From: Jaenimonas drosophilae
Taxonomy: Eukaryota; Euglenozoa; Kinetoplastea; Trypanosomatida; Trypanosomatidae
Length of the DNA stretch: 64,000 bases
Assembly: GCA_030849065.1 (NCBI GenBank)
Contig: JASAON010001621.1
Location: 42,804-106,803, forward strand
Direction of reading: 5' to 3'
Shown here: one piece after another, positions 50,458 through 60,298 of the stretch
How the letters are laid out: each line of letters opens with the position of its first letter
Numbering within the stretch: the stretch's first letter is position 1
Position numbers and translations under genes: made by a program
The notes under the pieces: model-generated
Told to the model about the DNA's origin: nothing
The model's database searches: none
The model's input: only the letters and a program-made list of their open reading frames with translations

Positions 50458-51213
50458 ATGGACAACGGTACCCCTCCACCCGCCATGGGCAGCAGTGCTC
50501 CACGCACCAATGCGCACGTTGAACTCCGCGAGAGCTACGGCGCCAACGGCAGCTCCGTTGTGGGCGTTGCCGCCGCCGAAGGAGCTCGTCCTGCCGGCCA
50601 AGCCTACACACGCTACTCCCCAACCGGTGCCACGCCCACTCTGCACATGGGCGGCTCATTGCCGCACAACCACAACACCGGCTTGCCTCCCATGGGCAGC
50701 AGCGTACCACGCACCACCGCCCATGGTGAGCTGCGCGAGAGCGGCCAACTACGTGAGAGTGGCAGCGCTTTGCAGTCGCCAGCCTCCACCGGAGCACCTC
50801 CGCTTGGCACCAGCTTTCATTCTCAACATCGCACAAGTCTGAGCCCCGCTGGGGTGGCGGCGGTGGCGGCGGAGATTCGCAGCGCCGGCGTGAGCCCCAC
50901 TGAGATGCATCTCGGCCGCTCACTCCCGCGTGTTGGCCTCGCCACACCGGTGGGCAACGCACCTCCCTTCATGGGTGCTTCACTTGGACGTACAACAGCA
51001 CACACCGATGTACGTGAGAGTGGCGGTGTGTTGGCCACGAGCTTGAATTCTGCCGGGGCGGCCATGCCGGCCATGGGAAGTAGTGTGCAGGAGAGGCGGC
51101 AGCAGCTCGCGGGGCCGGCGATGGGAAGCTCACAGCCGCGGGAGAGCGCGCACCGCGCGATGCGTGAGCAGGCGGCGGAGATGGCGGCGAACAGCACCGA
51201 ATGCATGACTTGA
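50458..51213 (+). CDS. Novel repeat protein with MGSS-xPR-x-AH-x-RES motif (251 aa)
   Basis: I start at the ATG at 50458, after the CA-rich leader. The protein is built around a short motif seen five times: AMGSSAPRTNAHVELRES at the start, PMGSSVPRTTAHGELRES near 80, FMGASLGRTTAHTDVRES near 178, AMGSSVQERR near 207 and AMGSSQPRESAHRAMRE near 222. Gly/Ala/Ser/Pro-rich spacers vary in length, and some include LxRSLPR or LGTSF segments that may be further eroded copies. It has no Cys clusters, membrane segment or signal peptide. Arg, Ser and Thr positions could be phosphorylated. I know no named family with this repeat. It lies between FAXC-like genes B and C. Confidence 0.8.
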   Translation: MDNGTPPPAMGSSAPRTNAHVELRESYGANGSSVVGVAAAEGARPAGQAYTRYSPTGATPTLHMGGSLPHNHNTGLPPMGSSVPRTTAHGELRESGQLRESGSALQSPASTGAPPLGTSFHSQHRTSLSPAGVAAVAAEIRSAGVSPTEMHLGRSLPRVGLATPVGNAPPFMGASLGRTTAHTDVRESGGVLATSLNSAGAAMPAMGSSVQERRQQLAGPAMGSSQPRESAHRAMREQAAEMAANSTECMT

Positions 51214-52748
51214 TGTACCAGCAACAACAAACAAGATCATCATCATCGTCGTGATCATGAGCATCTATCTACTGCCATCGCAGCACCAACTCCCAATCCG
51301 CGTAGCTTCCGTGGCGTACATTTTTTTTTTTTTGCTTCCTCTTCTTCAACATACCTATTCTATACGAATGCATTTCGATGCTGGTTTGTGCGTGTGCGTA
51401 CATGTATGTGTAGTGTTGTGTGTCTTGGTGATGAGGATGAGCAGCAACCTACACACAACACACACTCTGCATGTACGCACACACACCACGCACGAGCACA
51501 CGCACGAAAACAAAAACAAAAAAAAACGAACCCTCTCTACTACCACTTCTCGTACGTCTACGCCTTGTTTGTCTTGCAATAAGTGGGCTGCGTGAGGTGG
51601 AGGTGTGCCACACCGAGGGGGATTTGTTCTGATGGCAAGACCATCTCCCTCACTTACCTCCAACACCGTTTCACCTCGGTGCTCCCCGCTGCGATATACA
51701 GTTACGAGCGCAACTCCTGCTCATGTTTTTCTTCCTTGCCATGCTTTTTTTTTCTTTCTTCTGTTCTTGTTGATGCTGTTGTTGCTGTTGTTGGTGTTTG
51801 TGGGCTTCTCGCCTCGTTCCATTGTTTCATCTCCCAAGTCATACTATCTGTGATTGTATGTGCGTGTGAGTATTTGTGTGTGTGTGTGTGTGCTGCGAGT
51901 ACGTGAAAGTGTGCAGCACCACTCCTTCACTGACACTTCGTCAGCCGTTCTGCATGAATGCGTTGAGAATCTTGTTGTTGGAAGAGCTGGTACCTACACA
52001 CACAAACACACGTGCACACGTACTCACATGTCTGGGCAGATGAGTTGCCATCACCTCCCCCTTCTGACAAGCCAACAACATCTTTTTCTGCCCAACAACA
52101 AAAAAAGAGGTGTACTACCAAAAAAAAAACAACAACAGCAACAAGCGAGGGATGGTGGTGTTCTCTCGGGTAGCACGGAACAACTCGGTTGTGTGAGGTG
52201 GAGGAGGTGTAGGACCTTTCAACACATGCCATTGCTACACGCATTTATCGATCTCACACACACACACACACTCTAACACACACGCGCTTTTTTTCTTTTT
52301 TTTTGCTTCTCCGTGCTTGCTTGGCCACGTTATCTTCGGCCCGCCCATCATCCAATTTTTCAGTTGGTCGGCTGAGCTCGTCCTCTTGTTACTGAACGAC
52401 GTACACCCACCACCACAACACAAAAAAACAACAACACACTCACTCTGTTCAGCAGGTTTGTGTGTTTGCATGTACGCGTTCGTTGATATCGTTGAGATTG
52501 AGGGTGGGCACACCACAACGCACACAAAGGTGTTCTACATCATCATTCATCATCTTCCTCTTTCACTCCTCATTCATCATCTCAGCACACGTACATGTTC
52601 CTTCTTCTTCTTCTTCATTCTTCTCTTTGCACCACCTACTACAGCAGTTGTGTAGCTTTCCCTTTTCAGTGTACGACACCAAACAACCACTACCGAGCAC
52701 CACCACATCCTTGCGTTGTGTGCGTGTGTGTTGTTGTGCTTCATCAAC
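51214..52748. other. Long intergenic region, no gene seen
   Basis: About 1.5 kb of simple-sequence DNA: T run 51321-51333, CA repeats (51478-51488, 52255-52271), A runs (51519-51526, 52120-52129), GT repeat (51876-51892), and TTC repeats near 52592-52615. Open frames here are short and low in complexity. Confidence 0.55.
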
Positions 52749-54053
52749 ATGCCCCCCTCTCGCGGTGTGTTGGCTGCCGTGGGCGTTGCCAGCTTGGTCG
52801 TTGGTGTGGCCGCCCTGCTTCGTCGCAGCTCACGTGTACCGGTGGAGGTTCATCGCGCACGCCTCATTGCGGATGCGGTGATGGGGCCCGATGCCACCGA
52901 GGACGAGAAGAAGAAGGTTCTTCCCTGGCTCGCCGCACACCTCAGCTCGCCCGAGTGTGGCGATGTAGGTGTGCCACCCCCACAAGACCTCCCCGCGACG
53001 CTCAATGATGGTGTGGTGCACCTCTTCACTTTCCCAACCCCCGTCTACGCACTCAGTCTGACGCCATTTGGCACCAAGGTGGAGACCTTCTTGCGTCTGG
53101 CACACATCTCCTTCACAAAACACAGCATCATCAACCTCGCCTACAGCCCAACTGGACGTATGCCCTTTGTGTGGTGCCAGGGCAAGTGCGTGAGTGATTC
53201 AGAAAACATCATTCGATGGCTGACCGAACACTTCCACCTCACCATGGACGACGAGCTCAACGCCCAACAACAGGCACACAGGCAGGCGTTGCGTACGATG
53301 ATGGAGTACAGCTTCCTCCCTGCCTACATGCGTGGCGCCATTTACGAAGGACGTCGTGGCGATTTGCACCTCTACCTGGTGGATTGCATCGGCTGCCCGC
53401 GTTGGCTGGCACCGGTGGTGATGTGGTTGTACCGCCGCATGATTCATAAACGTCTACGACGAAGTGGCCACCTTGTTCCGACGAAGGAGCAGTACGAGGA
53501 GGCGTTGCAACGTGATGTGGAGGCCCTCGAGGCGCTCTTCTCCGATGGCCGACACTACGCCCTCGGCAGCACACACGCCACCTCCGTTGATGCCACCTTG
53601 TTTGCCTTCATGATGATGCACTGCCGCCTGCATGAGCTCTACGCAGAAAAGCTGGCAACAACAACAACAGCAACAACAGCACCGTCATCGTCATCATCAC
53701 CTCCGCCTCCTTCATCCTCCCCTCCTTCCAGTGTGCGGCGTGAGGGGAGCTCATCCAGCGCACGTGCACGTCGTGGTAAGCCGGAGGAGCTCCCCACATC
53801 ATCTGCGCGACGCAGCGCCACACGTCCGTCCCGCGAGGCCTCCATCACCGCCGATGATGGCACGGATGAGTTGGTGGTGGTGGGTGAGATCCTCTACAAC
53901 TTCCCGCTGCAACACCTGGCGGAGTGCCGTGCGATGCAGGCCTATGTCAAGCGCATGAGCAAAGACATTCAGCTGGAGCCAGACTTCTTCAGCTCCACCG
54001 TGGCACTCACACACCTGTACGAGACACCCACCAACACACGTCGATCAGGATGA
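52749..54053 (+). CDS. FAXC/metaxin-like membrane-anchored GST-fold protein C (434 aa)
   Basis: The first ATG in frame is at 52749; upstream codons are GT-rich leader. A membrane segment at residues 6-24 is followed by RRSSR. The GST N-domain begins with VVHLFTFPTPVY near 95, then GTKVETFLRLAHISF and the cis-Pro segment TGRMPFVW. The C-domain shows PTKEQYEEALQRDVEALEALFSD and then ATSVDATLFAFMMMH, where the usual DC is DA. A Ser/Pro/Arg-rich, probably disordered insertion of about 80 residues (300-380) splits the last part of the C-domain before CRAMQAYVKRMSKD. It is more diverged than member A but plainly the same family and layout. Confidence 0.87.
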   Translation: MPPSRGVLAAVGVASLVVGVAALLRRSSRVPVEVHRARLIADAVMGPDATEDEKKKVLPWLAAHLSSPECGDVGVPPPQDLPATLNDGVVHLFTFPTPVYALSLTPFGTKVETFLRLAHISFTKHSIINLAYSPTGRMPFVWCQGKCVSDSENIIRWLTEHFHLTMDDELNAQQQAHRQALRTMMEYSFLPAYMRGAIYEGRRGDLHLYLVDCIGCPRWLAPVVMWLYRRMIHKRLRRSGHLVPTKEQYEEALQRDVEALEALFSDGRHYALGSTHATSVDATLFAFMMMHCRLHELYAEKLATTTTATTAPSSSSSPPPPSSSPPSSVRREGSSSSARARRGKPEELPTSSARRSATRPSREASITADDGTDELVVVGEILYNFPLQHLAECRAMQAYVKRMSKDIQLEPDFFSSTVALTHLYETPTNTRRSG

Positions 54054-54582
54054 TTTATGAGAACACTAAAACCCCTTCTTCCTCCTCACCACCGTCTTGA
54101 TTGTTGTTGCTGTTGTTGCAGTTTTGTAGTCTGTACGTGTGTGTATGTGTGTGTGATGGAGTGATGTGTGTGTGGGACATACTCTGAATAAGCTCACCAC
54201 CTCCGTTGAACCTACTCCCTCCCTCACCCACCAAACCAAATCCGCCCCGACAAACACACGAACCTTTATCGCATCACCCATCATCTTCATCATCAACATT
54301 ACCTTCATCTTCGTCATGATATGAGAGATACCAAACAAACATGCAAATGTATGTTTTTCATGTATATGTGTGCGTTGGGTGCTGTATCACAGCCATGGTT
54401 CCTCCTCCTCCTCTTCCTTCATTCATTCATCATCATTCTTGTGCTGCTGTACTACACATACTCGTACAACACAGCAACATCCCGCCATTGCACACTGTAC
54501 GACTGCAAAAAAAAAAAGCGGGAAGAAACAAGAAGATTGCAGAGTCGCCATCTAAGTTGCGGTGAGCTGCTGCGTGTGTACG
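54054..54582. other. Intergenic region
   Basis: GT-rich sequence (54136-54170) follows the stop; CT- and T-rich sequence, CAT repeats (54420-54440) and an A run (54507-54517) precede the next small gene. No other gene seen. Confidence 0.6.
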
Positions 54583-54861
54583 ATGGCTGATACGCCCAAG
54601 GACCCGCCCTTTGTGCTGGAGGCCATCACCCCCGTCTTCGTCACCAGCTGGGTGAAGAAAACGGATGTGTGCACCATCTGCCGCAATCATGTTGAAACCC
54701 CTTGTGTAAATTGCCAGAGCAACGACAAGACACACATGTCGTGCGGCATTTGCTGGGGCCGTTGCGGCCACGTCTTTCACAAGCACTGCATCGATAAGTG
54801 GATCCTGGTGCGGTGGACGTGCCCGATGGATAACGGGCTATGGGAGGAAGATGTGGGGTGA
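54583..54861 (+). CDS. RBX1-like RING-H2 protein, copy 1 (92 aa)
   Basis: RBX1/ROC1 is the RING subunit of cullin-RING ubiquitin ligases: it binds the cullin through an N-terminal strand and recruits the E2. This protein has CTICRNHVETPCVNCQ, then CGICWGRCGHVFHKHC and CPMD near the end. This keeps the RBX1 spacing of Cys and His zinc ligands, including the extra third-zinc insertion and the Asp-type final ligand. The N-terminal strand (FVLEAITPVFVTSW) is where RBX1 inserts into the cullin. Length is close to RBX1 (108). APC11 is the alternative, but the CRNH and CQ segments favour RBX1. I start at the ATG at 54583. A second copy follows about 370 bases on. Confidence 0.88.
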   Translation: MADTPKDPPFVLEAITPVFVTSWVKKTDVCTICRNHVETPCVNCQSNDKTHMSCGICWGRCGHVFHKHCIDKWILVRWTCPMDNGLWEEDVG

Positions 54862-55234
54862 AACTCCACGCGCAGTAGTGTGTTGTTGCTGAGAGATCAT
54901 CATGATGTTGTGTGATGGATGGATGAAGCCTCTGTAACTGCAACAAGAACAACAACAACAATACACAATATACACACACACACACACAGACGCCATGACA
55001 TCTCCTCCATGTGCTCCTCACTCCTCAACATCATCTTTCCTCCTTCTTCATGTTGTGCGGCACCACACTTTGCCAACATTTCCTAGTCTGTTGTGTACGT
55101 GTTGGCAAAAAAAGAAAAGAAGTATCAACTACAGAACACTGTGGTGTTGTTGTGTGGAGTACTCACCCACCCACCCACACCCACACCCACACACACAACA
55201 CAGACACACACACACACAACACACTTGTTCCATC
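54862..55234. other. Intergenic region between RBX1-like copies
   Basis: CAA units (54935-54961), CA repeat (54971-54987) and a second, longer CA-rich block (55167-55222) just before the next ATG. The frame of copy 2 is open from 54995, but the upstream part is simple-sequence leader. Confidence 0.6.
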
Positions 55235-55546
55235 ATGTCTGAGGCAGCAACCTCGTCGCCAGAAACCACGGTTTCCTTCATTGTGGAGTCGCTCACGCCG
55301 GTGTACGTGATGCGCTGGGCCAAGGACGTGGAGGAGTGCAGCATCTGCCGCAATCAGGTTGAAGGCCCGTGTGTGTATTGCCAGGGAGATGTGAATACCT
55401 CCAGTGACGAGTGCCGCGTGAGCTGGGGCAGCTGCGGCCATGTCTTTCACGAACACTGCATTCAGCAGTGGGTTCACAAGAGCCACACATGCCCCATTGA
55501 CCGCAGTCCGTGGGAGGAAAACGTGGAGTGGAATGCCAATCGGTGA
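55235..55546 (+). CDS. RBX1-like RING-H2 protein, copy 2 (103 aa)
   Basis: It is a diverged paralogue of the gene at 54583. Zinc-ligand layout is complete: CSICRNQVEGPCVYCQ, then DECRVSWGSCGHVFHEHC, then CPID. The N-terminal strand reads SFIVESLTPVYVMRWAKD, again at the cullin-binding position. The insertion between the CxxC pair and the next Cys (GDVNTSSDE) is longer than in copy 1 and closer to canonical RBX1. The two copies differ at many positions, so the duplication is old and both appear intact. Copies may pair with different cullins or E2s; neither cullins nor substrate receptors are visible in the window. I start at the ATG at 55235, after the CA-rich leader. Confidence 0.88.
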   Translation: MSEAATSSPETTVSFIVESLTPVYVMRWAKDVEECSICRNQVEGPCVYCQGDVNTSSDECRVSWGSCGHVFHEHCIQQWVHKSHTCPIDRSPWEENVEWNANR

Positions 55547-55850
55547 GGTGGTACACACGTACCTGCTCAACTTCACCAACACCAACACCAATACACACAC
55601 ACATACACAAATAAACAACAAAACATGATGATATGCGCGACACTCTGTGATGATGATGATGATGATGGCCTTCTTTCTTCCTTCTTTCATGCATTTTTTT
55701 CATTAGCCTTTGTGGCTGCCTCACTTCATTGGCGGTGTGTCTTGCTGTGTTTGGCTGCTACACCACACACACACACACTGGTAGAGAGACCTCTGCCATC
55801 ATCTTTAGTATAATAGTTGTTGTGTTGTTGTTGTTGCATTGATCGTCATC
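55547..55850. other. Intergenic region
   Basis: CA-rich (55588-55606), GAT repeat (55649-55667), T-rich and CA repeat (55766-55781), then TTG repeats before the ATG at 55851. No gene seen. Confidence 0.6.
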
Positions 55851-57311
55851 ATGCATCTCCCGCCCGTTCCTGGCTTTCTTAAGTCTGCCGAGGTGGAGAA
55901 GGTTGTGCCGGCCAAAAACTACTTCTACGTTCTGCACATTGTGGCCGAACGTGCGACGGAGCTCTTCAACGCAAGCGTTAACCACCTCAATCGGCATGTT
56001 GGCCGACGTACAGCCGTGGCGGTGGTGGTGGCCGCCCTTCTTACCTCCGCCGCGGGTACTGCGCACCTCATTTACACAAGCGCCGTGCGCGTGCAGCGGC
56101 AGCGCATGGCGCACATCGCCGCGATGCGTGCAGATATGGCCTTGCACCTCTTCATGCTTCCACGCTGCCCGTGGTCGCCGAGCATCTGCCCCGAAGCCAC
56201 CAAATTGGAGACCTTCCTGCGCCTGGCACACATTCCATATCATGTGGTTGAGACCACCAACGCACACGGCTCCCCCAATGGTGAGCTGCCCTTTGCCGTC
56301 TTTCGTGGCCACCGCATCGCCGACATGACGATGCTCCTCGAGCTCGTTGTGAACCACTTTGGACGTGGCCTCGATGGCCACCTCACCAAGGAGGAGCGCA
56401 ACACAGGAACCAATCTGCTGAGTAGCGTGGAGTACAGCCTGCGACCCGTCTTCTTTCGTGTGGTGATGGATGAGCATCCTGACTTGGCTGCTGCACTGAT
56501 GCAAGCATCCGCGTCAGCACCCTTCACCGTGTACACGCCACCCGCACAAACGTACAACTCCTTCTTTGATCTCCACGCCGCCAAGGGTGCCACGTGGCTC
56601 CTCCCGCTGCCACAGTGGGTCAAGACGATGATGAGGATGGGCAGTGGAGGTGGTGGTGGTGGTGGTGATGAAGGCTGCAGCAGCGCGACGTGGCGCCAAA
56701 CACGTGTCGCCCTCACGCGACTTCTTCATGATCATTTTGGGCAAACAACCGTGCAATGCCTGCCACGCGAGCAGTACGAGGCTGAATTCTCGCGAGATTG
56801 TGCCGCGGTGGAGCACCAACTACTTCTTCTGCAGCATCCGCATCAGCAAGCACTGCACGACCTCTCCGTCAGCACACCTCCTCCGGTGATGATGTTGGCA
56901 CAAACACCACCGAGCAGCAGCTGCGCCGACTCCCCATTGAAGCTGGTGGATGTGGAGCCAGCAACAACACCCAACAACAAGGTGCCCAGCAGCAGGCCCT
57001 TTCTCTTTGGTGCAGAGCCCACGAGCTACGACTGCACTCTCTACGCCCTCCTCCTCCCATTGGCACACTTGCACCGTGTGCCGGAGGCGGAGGCCATCCT
57101 TGGCTCCGACGTGTATCTCACCGTTGCACGTAGCAAGTCGTTGATGTACTTCCTTCAATCCATGACGGAGCGCGCCTTCCCCGAGATGCAGGCGACGCTG
57201 CAGCTCTTCGAGGAGATGCGCGATGGACGTCGCGGGGATGCGGTGCCACACTTGGCGAGCTGCAGCACCAGTCTCACAATGCTCGGCCACCAAACTTCTC
57301 TTCAGCACTGA
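55851..57311 (+). CDS. FAXC/metaxin-like membrane-anchored GST-fold protein D (486 aa)
   Basis: The first ATG is at 55851 (four codons after a TTG). An N-terminal helical extension (1-50) precedes a membrane segment at about 54-76. The GST N-domain then starts at ALHLFMLPRCPW near 97, with ATKLETFLRLAHIPYHVV and the cis-Pro segment NGELPFAV. The C-domain has PREQYEAEFSRDCAAVEHQL and TSYDCTLYALLLPL, then YFLQSMTERAFPEM. A Gly run (about residues 264-272) and a Ser/Pro-rich insertion (about 335-380) lengthen the protein. The motifs PRCPWSPSICPEATK carry three Cys near the N-domain active site, unlike members A and C. It is the last of the four related genes in the cluster. Confidence 0.87.
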   Translation: MHLPPVPGFLKSAEVEKVVPAKNYFYVLHIVAERATELFNASVNHLNRHVGRRTAVAVVVAALLTSAAGTAHLIYTSAVRVQRQRMAHIAAMRADMALHLFMLPRCPWSPSICPEATKLETFLRLAHIPYHVVETTNAHGSPNGELPFAVFRGHRIADMTMLLELVVNHFGRGLDGHLTKEERNTGTNLLSSVEYSLRPVFFRVVMDEHPDLAAALMQASASAPFTVYTPPAQTYNSFFDLHAAKGATWLLPLPQWVKTMMRMGSGGGGGGGDEGCSSATWRQTRVALTRLLHDHFGQTTVQCLPREQYEAEFSRDCAAVEHQLLLLQHPHQQALHDLSVSTPPPVMMLAQTPPSSSCADSPLKLVDVEPATTPNNKVPSSRPFLFGAEPTSYDCTLYALLLPLAHLHRVPEAEAILGSDVYLTVARSKSLMYFLQSMTERAFPEMQATLQLFEEMRDGRRGDAVPHLASCSTSLTMLGHQTSLQH

Positions 57312-57860
57312 GATTGTGCGTAGGTGGAGTGCGGATTCGTACATACGTTGGCAGAGTAGGTACGTCTTGTGTGTACGTCTCAAGCGAGTGAGATGATGAT
57401 GATGATGATGATGATGATTTGCATCGTTGCTGGCCGTCTGTGTTGTTGTCAGGCTTCCATCGCTTCTTATGCCAACCAATCGGCACATGTGTTGTTGTAT
57501 GTGCACGAGGGTTTCGTCCATCTTCTTCTCTGCCCGACCACAACTCATTCTGCACCAACACACAACTACTTTTTCAAGTCGGTCATGAGGCATCGTCGTT
57601 CAACGCCCCCTTCACTATAATCAAGCATGCACAACAACACACAGACCAATCCGCTCTCTCTCTCTCTCTCTCAAGCACCACCTTCGTGATGATGATGATG
57701 ATGATGATGATCTCCACTTCTTCTTCTCATTCTTCGTGCACGTACAGCCCCCTTAAATAGCCTACGCACATTTAGAGGTGCCCACCACATCATTCCTTCA
57801 CACACACCTACACACACACACACACCTACACACACGTACACAAACACACACGTACACAAG
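57312..57860. other. Intergenic region with GAT and CA repeats
   Basis: GAT repeat at 57392-57418, TC repeat at 57655-57672, second GAT repeat at 57687-57711, and a long CA-rich leader with CACGTACACA units at 57800-57858 ending just before the succinate dehydrogenase ATG. No gene seen. Confidence 0.65.
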
Positions 57861-59687
57861 ATGCTTCGTCGCACCTTCAACCGCCTGGTTGGCCTGAACC
57901 GTGCCTACCCGGTGATTGACCACGTGTACGATTGCGTCGTGGTTGGTGCGGGCGGCAGTGGCCTGCGCTGCGCCATGGGCGTGGCCGCCTCAGGCTACGA
58001 CGTGGCCTGCATATCGAAGTTGTACCCCTCCCGCTCGCACACCATCGCCGCGCAAGGCGGCATCAACGCCGCGCTGGCCAACTGCGAAGAAGATGATTGG
58101 CGGTGGCACGTGTACGACACCGTGAAGGGCTCTGACTGGCTTGGTGATCAGGATGCCATCCAGTACATGTGCCAGGAAGCACCATGTGTTGTCTCGGAGC
58201 TGGAGAGCATGGGTCTGCCCTTCTTGCGCACCAAGGACGGCTTCATTTATCAGCGCGCCTTTGGTGGCCAATCCATTCACTACGGCGGCAAACAGGCGCG
58301 ACGTACCTGTGCCGCCTCCGATCGCACTGGGCATGCGATGCTGCACACCCTCTACGGCCAATCCTTTCAGTACGGCGTAAACTTCTACAACGAGTACTAC
58401 TGCCTCGATCTCATCATGGAGGATGGCTGCTGCCGCGGTGTCATGGCCATGAGCATTGATGATGGCACCATTCATCGCTTCAAGTCCAAATACACCGTTC
58501 TCTGCACCGGAGGCTATGGCCGCGTGTACTTCACGACGACGAGCGCGAAGAGCTGCACCGGTGATGGCACCGCCATGGTGGCGCGTGCCGGCTTGCCCGC
58601 TGAGGATATGGAGTTTGTGCAGTTTCACCCGACGGGCATCTACGGACCTGGTGTGCTCATCACGGAGGGCGCGCGTGGTGAAGGCGGCTACCTCGTCAAT
58701 AGCGAGGGTGAGCGCTTCATGGAACGATATGCACCAAAGGCGAAGGATCTGGCCAGTCGCGATGTCGTCTCGCGTGCCATCACGATGGAGCTCCTCGCTG
58801 GACGTGGGTGTGGGCCCAAGAAGGACCACGTGATGCTCCAGCTCCACCACCTCGATCCCGCCACGTTGCACAAGAAGCTGCCCGGTATCTCCGAGTCGGC
58901 GCACATTTTTGCCGGCGTCGATGTGACAAAGGAGCCCATCCCCATCGTGCCCACGGTGCACTACTCCATGGGTGGCGTGCCGACGCTCTGGACAGGTGAG
59001 GTGATCAGCCCACGCAACGGCGATCACGACGCCATCGTGCCCGGCCTCCTCGCCGCGGGTGAGTGCGCCTGTGCGAGCGTGCACGGCGCCAACCGTCTCG
59101 GCGCCAACTCCTTGCTGGACATCGTCGTCTTTGGCAAGTCCTGCGCCAACACCGTCATCTTCAACCTGACGAAGGAGGGCCGCTCACAGCCCGAGCTCCG
59201 CGCCGATGCGGGTGAGAGTAGCATCGCCGATCTTGATCGCATCCTGTACAACAAGGGTGAGGTGCCCATTGCACGTATTCGTGAGCGCATGAAGGAGGCG
59301 ATGGCGCTCTACGCCGCCGTCTTTCGTACCGAGGACAGCATGCAGAAGGGTAAGGAGATCGTGGAGGAGTGCTACCGCGACTTCTCACACGCCCTCGTCC
59401 ATGATAAGTCACCCGTTTGGAATAGCAATTTGGTTGAGGCGCTGGAGCTGCGCAACCTCCTCACCAACGCCATGCTCACCATCAGTAGTGCCGTTGTGCG
59501 GAAGGAGAGCCGTGGCGCACACGCCCGCGATGATTTTCCAGAGCGCGATGATCATCAGTGGATGAAGCACACCTTGGCCTACTTGGATGATCAGGAGGGC
59601 AAGGTGCGCCTGGCCTACCGCCCAGTGCATATGGAGATGCTGACGAGTGAGCTGGAGGTGATCCCACCAGCGAAGCGAGTGTATTAG
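57861..59687 (+). CDS. SDH1: Succinate dehydrogenase flavoprotein subunit, mitochondrial (608 aa)
   Basis: The catalytic subunit of respiratory complex II oxidises succinate to fumarate in the mitochondrial matrix and passes electrons to the iron-sulfur subunit. Visible features are a short basic presequence-like start ([14 protein letters not shown]), the FAD-binding VVVGAGGSG at 27-35, and [11 protein letters not shown], in which His60 is the expected covalent FAD attachment. Also present are [12 protein letters not shown], the substrate-site segment [13 protein letters not shown], and the family C-terminal region. Length is normal. No catalytic residue seems missing. Fumarate reductases of kinetoplastids are a different, multidomain type, so this is the true dehydrogenase. 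Start: the first ATG, which provides the targeting sequence. Confidence 0.97.
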   Translation: MLRRTFNRLVGLNRAYPVIDHVYDCVVVGAGGSGLRCAMGVAASGYDVACISKLYPSRSHTIAAQGGINAALANCEEDDWRWHVYDTVKGSDWLGDQDAIQYMCQEAPCVVSELESMGLPFLRTKDGFIYQRAFGGQSIHYGGKQARRTCAASDRTGHAMLHTLYGQSFQYGVNFYNEYYCLDLIMEDGCCRGVMAMSIDDGTIHRFKSKYTVLCTGGYGRVYFTTTSAKSCTGDGTAMVARAGLPAEDMEFVQFHPTGIYGPGVLITEGARGEGGYLVNSEGERFMERYAPKAKDLASRDVVSRAITMELLAGRGCGPKKDHVMLQLHHLDPATLHKKLPGISESAHIFAGVDVTKEPIPIVPTVHYSMGGVPTLWTGEVISPRNGDHDAIVPGLLAAGECACASVHGANRLGANSLLDIVVFGKSCANTVIFNLTKEGRSQPELRADAGESSIADLDRILYNKGEVPIARIRERMKEAMALYAAVFRTEDSMQKGKEIVEECYRDFSHALVHDKSPVWNSNLVEALELRNLLTNAMLTISSAVVRKESRGAHARDDFPERDDHQWMKHTLAYLDDQEGKVRLAYRPVHMEMLTSELEVIPPAKRVY

Positions 59688-59890
59688 GGGGGGGGGGGAA
59701 AAACTCCCACAAACCCAACAACAAGAAAACAGTGGAGGAGTGGGGAAAGGTGAGTGGGGGGCGTGCGTACACGTGTGCGTGCGCATGCGTGCGTGCGTGC
59801 AGGCTTGTCGAGTGGTTGAGTTTTGATGATGATGGTGTGAAAAATCGCATCCGCACATCAGCGATACACAAAACGATGGATTTATGAAGA

Positions 59891-59943
59891 AGATGATGAT
59901 GCTTATGATGATTATGATTATGATGATGATGATGATGATGATG
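59891..59943 (+). repeat. Imperfect ATG/GAT trinucleotide repeat
   Basis: Interrupted first half, then a near-perfect run from about 59919. It lies in the 3' region of the succinate dehydrogenase gene. Similar GAT repeats occur at 57392-57418 and 57687-57711. Confidence 0.8.
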
Positions 59944-60204
59944 AAGGGGTGTGCTGGAGATTATTATACTCCGCACCTCCTCACACAAGCGCGCGCGCAC
60001 ACACACACACACACGCAGGTTGTGTTGGTGGCCCACCTCCACCTCCACCTCCGCCTCCGTCTCTCTAGCGTATTCGTAGTGGCATATTGCCGATCCAAGG
60101 AAGAAGACGATACTCTTCAGACCACACTGATGTGTGTGTGTACGTGCTGCACAACATCACCCATCTCTTCCCCTCTTCCGCCACGTGCTCCACAACTCCT
60201 CCTC

Positions 60205-60248
60205 ATTTCTTCTTCTTGTTGTTGTTGCTGTTGTACTTCTTCGTACAG
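60205..60248 (+). promoter_or_regulatory. Candidate trans-splice acceptor for the RFC gene
   Basis: A pyrimidine-rich tract of TTC and TTG units ends in TCGTACAG at 60241-60248, about 50 bases before the ATG at 60299. A second, weaker AG (TTCACAG) lies closer to the ATG. Confidence 0.45.
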
Positions 60249-60298
60249 GTAGGGCTAGCTCTCCCTATCCACACATCTTCACAGAGTGCGTGAGAAGC

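Larger units (their letters stand above)
59688..60298. other. Intergenic region with G run and ATG/GAT repeat
   Basis: A run of about 11 G follows the stop (59688-59698); ATG/GAT repeats lie at about 59891-59943, and a CA repeat at 59998-60014. A TTC/TTG-rich tract ending in GTACAG at 60248 is a likely trans-splice acceptor for the next gene. No gene seen. Confidence 0.6.

Noticed and set aside
57392..57711. GAT trinucleotide arrays as a possible regulatory or CRISPR-like array
   Set aside because: They are plain microsatellites without spacers, common throughout the gaps in this window.
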